64,000 nt of DNA from Solibacillus sp040274725 (GTDB taxonomy: Bacteria > Bacillota > Bacilli > Bacillales_A > Planococcaceae), in contig JBEMAQ010000017.1 in the NCBI GenBank assembly GCA_040274725.1, forward strand, positions 1 through 64,000. Reading direction: 5' to 3'. Positions 17,342-25,999 of this stretch are shown one piece after another. Numbering within the stretch: the first letter of the stretch is position 1; the number at the start of each line of letters is the position of its first letter. Position numbers and translations under genes: made by a program. The notes beneath the pieces are model-generated. The model was not told the DNA's origin. It ran no database searches and saw only the letters and a program-made list of their open reading frames with translations.

Positions 17342-17779
17342 GTAGCGATTTCTCCTTTTTAAAATACAAAGTAAAGTATTGCAAATCTCATGTCATTGAA
17401 GTATCCATTAATGTCAACTTGGATTGTACCTCACTCTATTCTTAGTAAACAAACAAAGCAAGTAGGGATTGGCTCTATAAAAAAATTCTTTCAGTGAAAT
17501 AGGGTGAGCTACCGGTGTTTCTACAAATTAATTTAGTAAGTTTCTGTACAATTAGCAAGTCAATTTTTGCGTTAATTCCCCGTACAGTAGCCAAATAGTA
17601 GTCTTTGGATATGCGCACAAACGTGGCCTCCTTTTTCTAAATAATTATTCCAATATTATTTTTTAGTAATTTAAAAGGAAATTTCTATCAGTAAAAGCAT
17701 TGTTTCTTTAGAGGAGCACGTGTTATTATCAATTCCAATAATCCTAGTTAACAGGTAAGAATTGAAAGGATGGATAGTG
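17342..17779. promoter_or_regulatory. Divergent control region of the sulfur-uptake locus
   Basis: A 438-bp gap between a leftward MetQ gene and the rightward monooxygenase/transporter operon. No gene is visible. ATTCCAATA occurs twice in direct orientation (17647-17655 and 17732-17740). I looked for an S-box (SAM) riboswitch and a T-box and saw neither. Control by a CymR-like sulfur repressor is plausible but unproven. Confidence 0.4.
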
Positions 17780-18769
17780 ATGAGTTATGAATTAAGTATT
17801 TTAGATCAAAGCCCCGTACAAAAAGATCAAACAAACGTGGATGCATTGCAGCAAACAATCGCACTCGCACAGCTTGCAGAGCGATTAGGGTATACACGCT
17901 TTTTAGTATCCGAGCATCATAATTTAGCTGGTTTAATCGGTACATCACCAGAAGTGCTTGTGTCACATTTACTAGCGAAAACCTCACATATTTGCATCGG
18001 CTCAGGTGGCATTATGTTGCAGCATTACAGCCCGTTTAAAGTGGCAGAAAATTTTAATGTACTTGCGACACTTGCACCAGGTCGTGTTGATTTAGGCGTC
18101 GGCAAAACATCAGGTGCCCTGCCTGACTCAACAAAAGCTTTGCAAAAAAATTTTAAGGAGGATGTTACGAACTTTGATGAGCGCTTTGCGGAGCTATATG
18201 AATATATTCATCCGAATGAGAACACATTACTTGCGACGCCTATTCCACCTATTGCGCCGAATATTATTTTACTCGGAGCGAGTGAACAAAGTGCAGCTGT
18301 AGCAGCGGATTTAGATATCTCCTATGCATTTGCCCGTTTTATTAACACGAATGAGGAAGCATTAGCGCGTGTTGCAAAAATACTTGAGCCGCGAAAGCGC
18401 GGAAAGTTTATCGTATCACTAACGGTGCTTGCAACAGAGGACGGCGAGGATGCAAGAGCAATTGCGGCTACGCACAAAATCGCTAAAATTTATTTTGAAA
18501 GTGGCAAGGTTGTCATGCTTCAGACGTTGGAGCTAGCCAAAGCATTCGTAGCCCAGTCGGATGAGCGGTATGAAATTAAAACATTTGATGCAAATATTAT
18601 CGCAGGAACACCGCAAGAAATTAAGTCTAAACTTGATGATTTACACGTACGTTTTGGTGTCGATGAATTTATTTTACACACGCCTGTATTTGATGGATCA
18701 AAACGCATGAAATCATTCGAATTGCTTAGTCCAGCAAATTTATTTAGTGAAATAAAAATACCAGTATAA
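17780..18769 (+). CDS. LLM-class flavin-dependent oxidoreductase (MsnO8-like)
   Basis: 329-residue luciferase-like monooxygenase with the N-terminal SILDQSPV typical of the MsnO8-like group, then RFLVSEHHN and IGSGGIMLQHYSP from the FMN-binding barrel. Such enzymes oxidise small organic compounds with reduced flavin and O2. It is the first gene of a run that continues with MetQ, MetN, MetP, MetQ and a second monooxygenase, which points to use of an organosulfur compound as sulfur source. The ATG at 17780 has AAAGGA about 9 bases upstream. Confidence 0.85.
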   Translation: MSYELSILDQSPVQKDQTNVDALQQTIALAQLAERLGYTRFLVSEHHNLAGLIGTSPEVLVSHLLAKTSHICIGSGGIMLQHYSPFKVAENFNVLATLAPGRVDLGVGKTSGALPDSTKALQKNFKEDVTNFDERFAELYEYIHPNENTLLATPIPPIAPNIILLGASEQSAAVAADLDISYAFARFINTNEEALARVAKILEPRKRGKFIVSLTVLATEDGEDARAIAATHKIAKIYFESGKVVMLQTLELAKAFVAQSDERYEIKTFDANIIAGTPQEIKSKLDDLHVRFGVDEFILHTPVFDGSKRMKSFELLSPANLFSEIKIPV

Positions 18770-18839
18770 GCAATAGCTTTTATTTTTTTGGACTAAAACC
18801 AACTAAAATTATAAGAATAATTGAAATGGAGGAATAAAC

Positions 18840-19682
18840 ATGAAAAAATTATGGAGCATTTTATTTTTAGTCGCAGTAATTGGTGTACTGGCAGCTTGTG
18901 GGAATGTAAAAGAAGAGGAGACTTCAGCACCAGCAGATGTAAAGTCAGTTGATGCAAAAGAGGTAACAACATTAAAGGTCGGTGCAGCATCTGTACCACA
19001 CGGTGAAGTATTAGAGTTTTTAGCGGACGATTTAAAGGCTGAAGGAATTGAAATTGAAATTGCTTACGTACAAGACGGCATCCAAACAAATCAGCTGACA
19101 GCAGATGGTGAATTAGATTTTAACTACTTCCAGCACACACCGTATTTAAATCAGGTGAATACAGAAGCAGGTCTTGATTTAGTAAACATTGCAGGGATTC
19201 ATATTGAACCATTCGGTGTGTACTCAAAGGAAATTTCTGCAATTGATGAGCTACCAGAAAAAGCGAAGGTAGCGATTCCAAATGATCCAGTCAACTTCTC
19301 ACGTGCATTATTACTATTCGCATCAAATGACATTATTGAGCTAGATGCAAATCATGACGGCGTTTTTGGTATTGAGCATATTACGAAAAATGATAAAAAT
19401 ATTGAATTTATTTCAGTAGATGCCCCGTTATTAAATCGTTCACTAGACGATGTGGACGCAGCGGCGATTAATACGAACTACGCCTTAGAGGGTGGTTTAA
19501 ATCCAACAAAGGATGCATTAATTATTGAAAATGCGGATTCTCCGTATGTAAATATTGTCGTAACAACACCGGAGCGCAAGGACGACCCAGCAATTCAAGC
19601 GGTAGTGAAATGGCTAACGAGCGAGAAAGCACGTGATTTCTTCGAGTCAAAATATGAAGGTGCAGTAGTCCCTGTATTTTAA
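18840..19682 (+). CDS. metQ: MetQ/NlpA-family substrate-binding lipoprotein (second of three)
   Basis: 280-residue lipoprotein; lipobox LAAC at about 17-20. MetQ-type features: LKVGAASVPHGEVLEFL, GELDFNYFQHTPYLNQVN and AIPNDPVNFSRALLL. GGAGG precedes the ATG. It lies just upstream of metN and metP and is the most likely cognate binding protein of that transporter. The ligand may be methionine or another sulfur compound released or used by the flanking monooxygenases. Confidence 0.9.
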   Translation: MKKLWSILFLVAVIGVLAACGNVKEEETSAPADVKSVDAKEVTTLKVGAASVPHGEVLEFLADDLKAEGIEIEIAYVQDGIQTNQLTADGELDFNYFQHTPYLNQVNTEAGLDLVNIAGIHIEPFGVYSKEISAIDELPEKAKVAIPNDPVNFSRALLLFASNDIIELDANHDGVFGIEHITKNDKNIEFISVDAPLLNRSLDDVDAAAINTNYALEGGLNPTKDALIIENADSPYVNIVVTTPERKDDPAIQAVVKWLTSEKARDFFESKYEGAVVPVF

Positions 19683-19724
19683 TTTAGATGCCTACTTTAG
19701 TAGGGCTTAAAGGAGGTTAAACGT

Positions 19725-20804
19725 ATGATTGAGTTTCACGGAACAACAAAGGAATTTCGTACGAAAAATTCGACAATAACGGCACTTGATGCGGTTCATT
19801 TAACGATTAATCATGGTGATATTTTTGGTGTGATTGGTTTTAGTGGTGCAGGGAAAAGTACGTTGCTACGTACAGTAAATTTATTAGAAGCACCTACGAG
19901 CGGCAAGGTGCTCGTAGATGGGAAAGAGTTAACAGCTTTATCCAAGCGGGAACTACGTGAGGAGAAAAAGAAGATTGGCATGATTTTTCAACATTTTAAT
20001 CTTTTATCGTCACGTACAGTATTTGAGAATATCGCGATGCCACTTGAACTAAGCAGGGTACCGAAAAAGCAAATTGAAGTGAACGTGAATGAGGTGCTGA
20101 AGTTCGTTGGGCTAGAGGATAAAGCGCATAGCTATATCGAACAACTATCAGGCGGACAAAAGCAGCGCGTCGGCATTGCGCGTGCACTTGTAACGAAGCC
20201 ATCGATTTTACTTTGTGATGAAGCAACATCAGCGCTTGATCCACAAACGACAAAATCTATTTTAAGTCTCCTAAAGAAAGTAAATATTGAATACGGTATT
20301 ACGATTTTAATTATTACGCACGAAATGGAAGTTATTCGCGATATTTGTAATCGTGTGGCGGTCATGGAGGCGGGGCGTGTAATTGAAACAGGCGATGTGC
20401 TTGAAATTTTTGCCTCACCAAAGCATGAGACGACCAAGAATTTCGTCAACAGTGTTGTTCGAGAGGAAATTCCGCAATCGGTGTATGAGCAACTTCGCAA
20501 CAATTTTGCAAATCGCCGTATTTATAAGTTGAATTTTTTAGGTGTTGATGTTGGACAGCCGATTGTGTCACAAGTAGCGAAAAAATTTCCGATTGATATT
20601 AATGTGTTGTTTGGCAATATTACAGAGCTTCAAGGTGTACCATTTGGCAATTTAATCGTCGAACTTGTCGGTGAGGGCAGTGAAATTGATCGTGCGGCAA
20701 ACTATATCAAGTTAAAAAACATAGAAATCAAGGAGGTGCGGGCATATGAGAGTGAGCAAGGAAATTATTCTCAACGCCATTTGGGAAACGCTGTACATGG
20801 TTAG
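19725..20804 (+). CDS. metN: MetN-type ABC transporter ATPase
   Basis: 359-residue ATPase. Walker A GFSGAGKST (about 38-46), Q-loop IFQHFNLL, signature LSGGQKQRVGIARAL, Walker B ILLCDEATSALDP, and a C-terminal NIL regulatory domain (about 265-345) that in MetN senses intracellular substrate. AAAGGAGG lies upstream. The 3' end overlaps the next gene by 59 bases in another frame, much more than the usual 4 or 8, so the last 15-20 residues may be an extension compared with typical MetN. Confidence 0.92.
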   Translation: MIEFHGTTKEFRTKNSTITALDAVHLTINHGDIFGVIGFSGAGKSTLLRTVNLLEAPTSGKVLVDGKELTALSKRELREEKKKIGMIFQHFNLLSSRTVFENIAMPLELSRVPKKQIEVNVNEVLKFVGLEDKAHSYIEQLSGGQKQRVGIARALVTKPSILLCDEATSALDPQTTKSILSLLKKVNIEYGITILIITHEMEVIRDICNRVAVMEAGRVIETGDVLEIFASPKHETTKNFVNSVVREEIPQSVYEQLRNNFANRRIYKLNFLGVDVGQPIVSQVAKKFPIDINVLFGNITELQGVPFGNLIVELVGEGSEIDRAANYIKLKNIEIKEVRAYESEQGNYSQRHLGNAVHG

Positions 20805-21396
20805 TATTTCGCTCGTATTCGGTGCGTTATTAGGCATTGTACTAGGGGTGACACTTGTTGTGACACGAAAGGGCCATATTTTAGAAAATCGTTATATTTA
20901 CGGTACTTTAAATCCAATCGTTAATATTTTCCGTTCGATTCCATTCATTATTTTACTTGTGGCGATTATTCCATTCACGCGTCTAATTATTGGGACAGCA
21001 ATTGGGACGACAGCGGCAATTGTGCCACTTGTGCTACATGTAGGTCCTTATATTTCACGTTTAATCGAAAACTCATTACTTGATGTCGATCAAGGCATTA
21101 TTGAAGCAGCGAAGGCAATGGGTGCAAGCTCATGGCAAATTATTACGAAATTTTTAATACCAGAAGCATTGCCATCTCTTATTTTAAGTGTAGCAACTGC
21201 AACAATTGGTCTGATTGGTGCAACGGCAATGGCGGGTGCAGTAGGTGGTGGTGGCCTTGGCGATGTGGCAATTACATACGGCTATCAGCGCTTTGATAAT
21301 GTCACAATTTTAGTAACGGTTATATTGCTTGTTGGGTTAGTACAGATTATTCAAACAGTTGGCTACAAGCTAGAACATAAGCTACGCCGCGTATAG
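20746..21396 (+). CDS. metP: MetP-type ABC transporter permease
   Basis: 216-residue inner-membrane permease with about five helices and the EAA loop region EAAKAMGASSWQIITKFLIPEA that docks on MetN. AAGGAGG about 9 bases before the ATG is inside the end of metN. Translation is probably coupled to metN. Length and sequence match MetI/MetP. Confidence 0.92.
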   Translation: MRVSKEIILNAIWETLYMVSISLVFGALLGIVLGVTLVVTRKGHILENRYIYGTLNPIVNIFRSIPFIILLVAIIPFTRLIIGTAIGTTAAIVPLVLHVGPYISRLIENSLLDVDQGIIEAAKAMGASSWQIITKFLIPEALPSLILSVATATIGLIGATAMAGAVGGGGLGDVAITYGYQRFDNVTILVTVILLVGLVQIIQTVGYKLEHKLRRV

Positions 21397-21408
21397 GAGA
21401 GATGTTAG

Positions 21409-22254
21409 ATGAAAAAGCTTTTTGGATTATTATTATTAACGATTTTATTAGTTGCTTGTGGGGGAGAGGATGTATCACCGGCTAAAGGAACATCAGAGCC
21501 AGTAAAGGTAGGTATTCGTAGTAGTGAAGTTACAACGTGGAACTATATAAAGGAGCGCGCGGCTGAGCAAGGGATTGATATAGAGCTTGTTATTTTATCA
21601 GCGCAACTTGACCCGAATCAGTTACTAGCAGAAGGTGAGCTCGATTTAAATGCATTCCAGCACGTTGCATATTTAAATTTATTTAATACAAGTAATAACA
21701 CAAATATTGAGCCGATTGGTACGACAATTATTGCACCGATTGGTCTGTATTCAAATAAATACGACAAAATTGAAGATTTAAAAGAAGGCATGAAAGTGGC
21801 GGTACCAAATGACCCATCAAACTGGGGACGCGCATTATTATTACTTCAGGAAAAGGGCTTTATTAAAGTGTCAGAGGACTTTGATGGTAACGGCGGGGCA
21901 GACCGCATTAAAGAAAATCCGTATAATTTAGAAATTTTGCCTGTAGAGGCAGCAACATTGCCGCGTGTAATGGAGGATATTGATTTTGCGATTATTAATA
22001 ATGGCATTGCATTAGAGTCAGGGCTTTATTTAACGGATGCTTTAATTCATGAGGACGCGGCAGCGAAACCATTTATTAATGTCATTGCAACCAATGCAGA
22101 AGATGTAGATAACGAAACGTACCAAAAAATTGTCGACATTTATCAGGATGAGGAAACAAGTGCTTTTATTGAAAAAGAGTTTGAGAGCAATTTCCTTCCT
22201 GTTAAATTAACACTTGAGGAATTAGCGACGTGGAAAGATGTGTATTCATATTAA
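21409..22254 (+). CDS. MetQ/NlpA-family substrate-binding lipoprotein (third of three)
   Basis: 281-residue lipoprotein, lipobox LVAC at about 14-17. It keeps the MetQ family signs VKVGIRSSEVTTWNYI, GELDLNAFQHVAYLNLF and AVPNDPSNWGRALLLL. It follows metP by 12 bases with a GGAGA-type ribosome site, so one operon carries two binding proteins for one transporter. It is followed 16 bases later by the second monooxygenase gene, making it the likely supplier of that enzyme's substrate. Confidence 0.88.
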   Translation: MKKLFGLLLLTILLVACGGEDVSPAKGTSEPVKVGIRSSEVTTWNYIKERAAEQGIDIELVILSAQLDPNQLLAEGELDLNAFQHVAYLNLFNTSNNTNIEPIGTTIIAPIGLYSNKYDKIEDLKEGMKVAVPNDPSNWGRALLLLQEKGFIKVSEDFDGNGGADRIKENPYNLEILPVEAATLPRVMEDIDFAIINNGIALESGLYLTDALIHEDAAAKPFINVIATNAEDVDNETYQKIVDIYQDEETSAFIEKEFESNFLPVKLTLEELATWKDVYSY

Positions 22255-22270
22255 ATAGGGGGCAAATTCA

Positions 22271-23611
22271 ATGACAAATCGCGAAATTAAATTATCGCTT
22301 TATTTAATCGGAGCAGGGATGCATGTGGCGGCGTGGAAGCATCCGGATGCACAGGCCAATGCGAGTATTGATATTAAGGCACTGCAGAAATCAGCGCAAA
22401 TCGCAGAGAAGGGGAAGTTTGATATCGTTTTTGTCGCTGATAGCTTAGCGATTAATGCCGAGTCGCATCCACATATTTTAAATCGCTTTGATCCAATTGT
22501 TCAAATTACGGCGCTTGCTGCGGCAACAGAAAAAATTGGACTAGGGGCAACTGCTTCAACAACGTATAGTGAGCCATATGTTTTAGCGAGACAGCTATTA
22601 TCTGTTGACCATATTAGCGGTGGACGCGTTGCATGGAATCTTGTAACAACAGCTGATGCAACAGGGCAAACGGCGTTAAACTTTAGTAACAATCAGCATG
22701 TGGAGCACGATCAGCGTTATGAGCGCGCAGAGGAATTTATTGATGTCGTGAAAGGCTTATGGGATTCTTGGGAAGATGATGCCTTTGTTTATGATAAAGA
22801 AAATGGTACTTTCTATAATCCACAAAAGCTCCATGAAACAAATTATAACGGTAAGCATTTTTCAATTAAAGGACCTCTAAATATTGCACGCTCCCCACAA
22901 GGTTACCCCGTCGTTGTCGTGGCAGGCGCATCAAAGCCTGGTCAAAAATTGTCGAGCCGGGTGGCGGATGCAGTATTCGTTCATTGGGATAGTATTGAAA
23001 CAGCAAAAGCGCATTATAAGGAATTAAAGGCGCAAGTTGTACAAAATGGACGTGACCCTGAGCAGTTCGTAGTGTTCCACGGTATTTCTCCAATTGTCGC
23101 AGATACCGAGGAAGAGGCGATTCGTCGCTATGAGGAGCTACATAATTTAGTAGACCCTTATGAGGCATTAAAATTTGTATCTGGCTATATGGGGAATGTA
23201 GATTTCTCGAAATATTCGCTAGATACACCAGCCATTGAAGTAGAATTCCCAGTAGTAAATAGTATCCAAAGTAACTTTAATGAGCTATTCGAAATTATTA
23301 AGCGCGACAATTTAAAGGTAGGCGAACTTTATACAAAGCTATTTAATAGTGCGAAGCGTGATGCCTTTGTCGGTTCTGCGGAACAGGTGGCTGACGAGAT
23401 GGAGCGTTGGTTTAATGAACGCGCATGCGACGGCTTTATGCTACAGTTCCCGCTACTACCACGTGATTTAGAGGCGTTTGTTGAAAAGGTTGTGCCGATT
23501 CTTCAGCAGCGCGGTATTTTTAAAGAAGATTACAATGGTGCATCGTTACGCGAACATTTAGGAATCGCGAAGCCAGTAAATCAATATGTAAAAACAATTC
23601 AACGTATTTAA
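22271..23611 (+). CDS. NtaA/SnaA/DszA-family FMN-dependent monooxygenase
   Basis: 446-residue two-component flavin monooxygenase. Family features: WKHPDAQANASIDI near the N terminus, ADSLAIN, EKIGLGATASTTYSEPYVLAR, and GRVAWNLVTT followed by the NFSNNQHVEHDQRYERAEEF segment. Members oxidise nitrilotriacetate, dibenzothiophene sulfone or alkyl sulfur compounds with reduced flavin from a partner reductase; none is encoded next to it. GGGGG lies upstream. Being last in the metQNPQ operon, it probably acts on an imported organosulfur compound. Confidence 0.88.
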   Translation: MTNREIKLSLYLIGAGMHVAAWKHPDAQANASIDIKALQKSAQIAEKGKFDIVFVADSLAINAESHPHILNRFDPIVQITALAAATEKIGLGATASTTYSEPYVLARQLLSVDHISGGRVAWNLVTTADATGQTALNFSNNQHVEHDQRYERAEEFIDVVKGLWDSWEDDAFVYDKENGTFYNPQKLHETNYNGKHFSIKGPLNIARSPQGYPVVVVAGASKPGQKLSSRVADAVFVHWDSIETAKAHYKELKAQVVQNGRDPEQFVVFHGISPIVADTEEEAIRRYEELHNLVDPYEALKFVSGYMGNVDFSKYSLDTPAIEVEFPVVNSIQSNFNELFEIIKRDNLKVGELYTKLFNSAKRDAFVGSAEQVADEMERWFNERACDGFMLQFPLLPRDLEAFVEKVVPILQQRGIFKEDYNGASLREHLGIAKPVNQYVKTIQRI

Positions 23612-23628
23612 GTAGAAATAGTTCAAAA

Positions 23629-23675
23629 AACTCAACTACCTCGTATCAATCGTTACGAGGTAGTTGAGTTTTTTA
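23629..23675 (+). terminator. Terminator of the sulfur-uptake operon
   Basis: A 17-bp perfect stem (23629-23645 with 23654-23670), 8-base loop, followed by a T-run. Confidence 0.93.
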
Positions 23676-23699
23676 TTTTGAATATATAAGCAAATATTG

Positions 23700-23880
23700 T
23701 TGGGAATTTAACAGTAACGGCTGTACAAGTGCCCAAATCGATTGGTCAAGTTCATATGATTCATGAAACGTTATTCAACAATTAAAGATATTTCGCATGA
23801 AGCACAAGATCCAGTGTAGCAAACAATCCCTATTGCACAGGAGCGGCTGTCACATAGTATCAATTATTTTAGAATGGCTT
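23700..23880 (+). pseudogene. Relic of a chemoreceptor gene 3' end
   Basis: The DNA aligns by eye with the last 180 bases of the chemoreceptor gene at 14.3-16 kb: ATCGATTGGTCAAGTTCATA against ATCAATTGGTCAGGTGCGTA, then ATTCATGAAACG, and later GCACAGGAGCGGCTGTCACA against GCACAGGAACAATTAGCTAT. The frame has several stops and indels. It encodes no usable product and is best read as the tail of a lost duplicate. Confidence 0.75.
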
Positions 23881-23890
23881 TTAAATTGGA

Positions 23891-24052
23891 TTAACCGAAC
23901 ATTTTCATCAAAATATCAAATATTATCATACCAAATGCTCCGATTCCATAGAAGGAAGCACCACCAAATAACGCTAATAAAACAAATCGTCTTCCATTTT
24001 TACTTAACACGGGATGTGCGGCAGACTTAATTACTGGTTTATTATATTCCAT
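23891..24052 (-). CDS. Small membrane protein, 53 residues
   Basis: A short gene with very good expression signals. AAGGAGG lies 8 bases before the ATG (24052), and a promoter-like pair TTGCTC-N17-TATTAT lies upstream on the minus strand. The product starts MEYNKPVIKSAAHPVLSKNG, then has a hydrophobic segment of about 30 residues (RRFVLLALFGGASFYGIGAF onward), giving one or two membrane helices. I do not recognise the family. It lies between the chemoreceptor relic and the divergent DUF1456 gene. Confidence 0.7.
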   Translation of the reverse strand: MEYNKPVIKSAAHPVLSKNGRRFVLLALFGGASFYGIGAFGMIIFDILMKMFG

Positions 24053-24255
24053 GATAAATTCCTCCTTATTTTTCGTTCACATTTTTGTCACTTCTTAATT
24101 TTATAATACTCCCTTTCTGTTATTTGAGCAAGTTTTTTCTCTTTTAATCTTAAAAATAGTTTTTTAATCAATTTTCTTGTTTGTGGTGTGTGCAAATGCA
24201 AAGTCGTGAGCAGTTCTGTTATAATGGAACTCATGTGAAATTCAGGAGGACAATA

Positions 24256-24750
24256 ATGACAAATAATGATATTCTAATTCGTTTACGCTATGCATTTGAT
24301 ATTAAAAATGTAGATCTGGTAGAAATGTTTACCCTTGGTGGCATGCCTTATACAAAAGATGATGTGATGAACATGCTCGTAAAAGTAGAGGAAGATGAGC
24401 AAGCACCAGAAAACTTTATTAAAGTGAGCAATAAAATGTTAGAGGCATTTTTAAATGGCTTTATTACATTTAAGCGTGGACCGCAAAAGGATGAAAATGG
24501 TCAAGTAAAAGGACCTCTTCCAGTAACAGGCAAAGAGAGCGCGAATAATATGCTACTGAAAAAGGTGAAAATCGCGCTTGGTTTAACAAGTGAAGAAATG
24601 CTAGACCTTTTATATGAGGGCGGCGTAAGCGTATCAAAAGGTGAGTTAGGTGCGATTTTACGTAATCCTACACATAAAAATTACAAAGTATGTTTAGACC
24701 GTTTTGCACGTAATTTCCTAAAAGGGTTAACAATGAAATATCGTAAATAA
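24256..24750 (+). CDS. DUF1456 (YehS-like) protein
   Basis: 164-residue protein made of two copies of the DUF1456 unit, each beginning with a helix of the type LIRLRYAFDIKNVDLVEMF (residues 5-23) and LLKKVKIALGLTSEEMLDLL (about 99-118). E. coli YehS belongs to this family; the biochemical function is unknown. The start at 24256 is chosen because AGGAGG ends 5 bases upstream; an in-frame upstream start lacks a ribosome site. It is a single-gene unit. Confidence 0.85.
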   Translation: MTNNDILIRLRYAFDIKNVDLVEMFTLGGMPYTKDDVMNMLVKVEEDEQAPENFIKVSNKMLEAFLNGFITFKRGPQKDENGQVKGPLPVTGKESANNMLLKKVKIALGLTSEEMLDLLYEGGVSVSKGELGAILRNPTHKNYKVCLDRFARNFLKGLTMKYRK

Positions 24751-24760
24751 GTAAGGGGAG

Positions 24761-24793
24761 CTATCCAAAGGTAATACTTTTGGATAGTTTTTT
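24761..24793 (+). terminator. Terminator after DUF1456 gene
   Basis: Stem CTATCCAAA (24761-24769) with TTTGGATAG (24779-24787), followed by six Ts. Confidence 0.88.
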
Positions 24794-24969
24794 ATTGTTG
24801 TAATAATGTAGAAAATACAGGTAAAATGGTATAAAATAGGTAACACTACCGTTCGTTTGTTCAGTCGGCATAGGTGAAATTAAATAGCTGAAGCTAAAAT
24901 ATTAAGGGTTCAATCATAAAATTTGTTACTATAGAAAGGATGATTAAATAGAACGGAATGGTGAAGTAA

Positions 24970-25866
24970 GTGAAGACATTTAAAAAGGTTTATATAGAAA
25001 TAATTAGCGTTTGTAATTTAGCATGTAGTTTTTGTCCGCCAACATTGCGTTCAAAAGGCTTATTAAAGGTTGAGGATTTTGCGAAGCGCTTGGATGAGAT
25101 TGCGCCGTTTACAAAATATATTTATTTACATGTAAAAGGCGAGCCGCTAATGCATCCGCGTATAGGTGAAATGCTTGATATTGCGCATGAAAAGGGCTTT
25201 AAGGTAAACATTACAACGAATGGTACGCTTATCAAGAAAAATCATGACAAGTTATTAGGAAAGCCAGCATTACGTCAAATTAACTTTTCACTGCATAGCT
25301 TTGATGGACATGAGGGCTCTGAAAATCGCGAGAAGTATTTAGAGGATATTTTACAATTTGTTCGCGATGCCAGAAGTCACAATATTATTATTAGCTATCG
25401 TTTATGGAATTTACAAAAGGAAGCGATTACGGATGTTGCAGCACGTCGCAATCGTGAGACGCTAGAAATTTTGGAGCAAGAATATGGGCTTGATTATTTA
25501 ATTGAAGAGCGCGTTCAACCCGGAAAAGGTCTGAAAATTGACAAAAACATTTATTTAAATCAAGACCACGAATTCCGCTGGCCAGCACTGCATGAAAAAG
25601 CCGATGAGGGCCGAGGCTTTTGTCATGCGCTGCGTACGCATGCAGCAATTTTAGTAGATGGGACTGTTGTGCCATGTTGCTTAGACGGTGAAGGTGTCAT
25701 TAATTTAGGAAATGTAAATGACCAAAAATTTGGCGAGATTATGGATAGTGAGCGCGCAACAAATTTAGTAGATGGTTTCTCAAAACGTCAGGCTGTTGAG
25801 GAACTATGTCAAAAATGTGGCTTCCGTCAAAAGTTTGGTATGGCAGATGAACTAGTAGAACTTTAG
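24970..25866 (+). CDS. Radical SAM/SPASM-type protein
   Basis: 298-residue radical SAM protein. The cluster motif CNLACSFC (Cx3Cx2C) is at about residues 16-23, followed by HVKGEPLMHP and NITTNGTL, typical of the radical SAM barrel. A C-terminal cysteine set (CC at about 233-234, then CQKC near residue 277) with VDGTVVPCCLDGEG resembles a SPASM or twitch auxiliary cluster domain. No peptide precursor or partner enzyme is seen nearby, so the substrate is unknown. The start is a GTG with a modest GGTGA upstream. It lies 133 bases before the HemAT gene. Confidence 0.82.
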   Translation: MKTFKKVYIEIISVCNLACSFCPPTLRSKGLLKVEDFAKRLDEIAPFTKYIYLHVKGEPLMHPRIGEMLDIAHEKGFKVNITTNGTLIKKNHDKLLGKPALRQINFSLHSFDGHEGSENREKYLEDILQFVRDARSHNIIISYRLWNLQKEAITDVAARRNRETLEILEQEYGLDYLIEERVQPGKGLKIDKNIYLNQDHEFRWPALHEKADEGRGFCHALRTHAAILVDGTVVPCCLDGEGVINLGNVNDQKFGEIMDSERATNLVDGFSKRQAVEELCQKCGFRQKFGMADELVEL

Positions 25867-25999
25867 ATTTTAAAGCGGGAATTAGATAATTTGTTAAAAA
25901 AGTCATAAATTTGAAACTATTATTGTATATTTTTTTCATTTCACCTTGTACTATTATAAGAAACGATAGATGTCCTGGATTATATAGAGGAGGAATACA

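Noticed and set aside
17342..17779. S-box or T-box before the MetQ/monooxygenase genes
   Set aside because: None of the conserved S-box core (such as GAGGGACTGGCCC) or T-box (such as GGTGGAACCGCG) was found on either strand.
24181..24255. Longer start for the DUF1456 gene
   Set aside because: No ribosome site at 24181, and the added 25 residues are not part of the family; AGGAGG directly precedes 24256.
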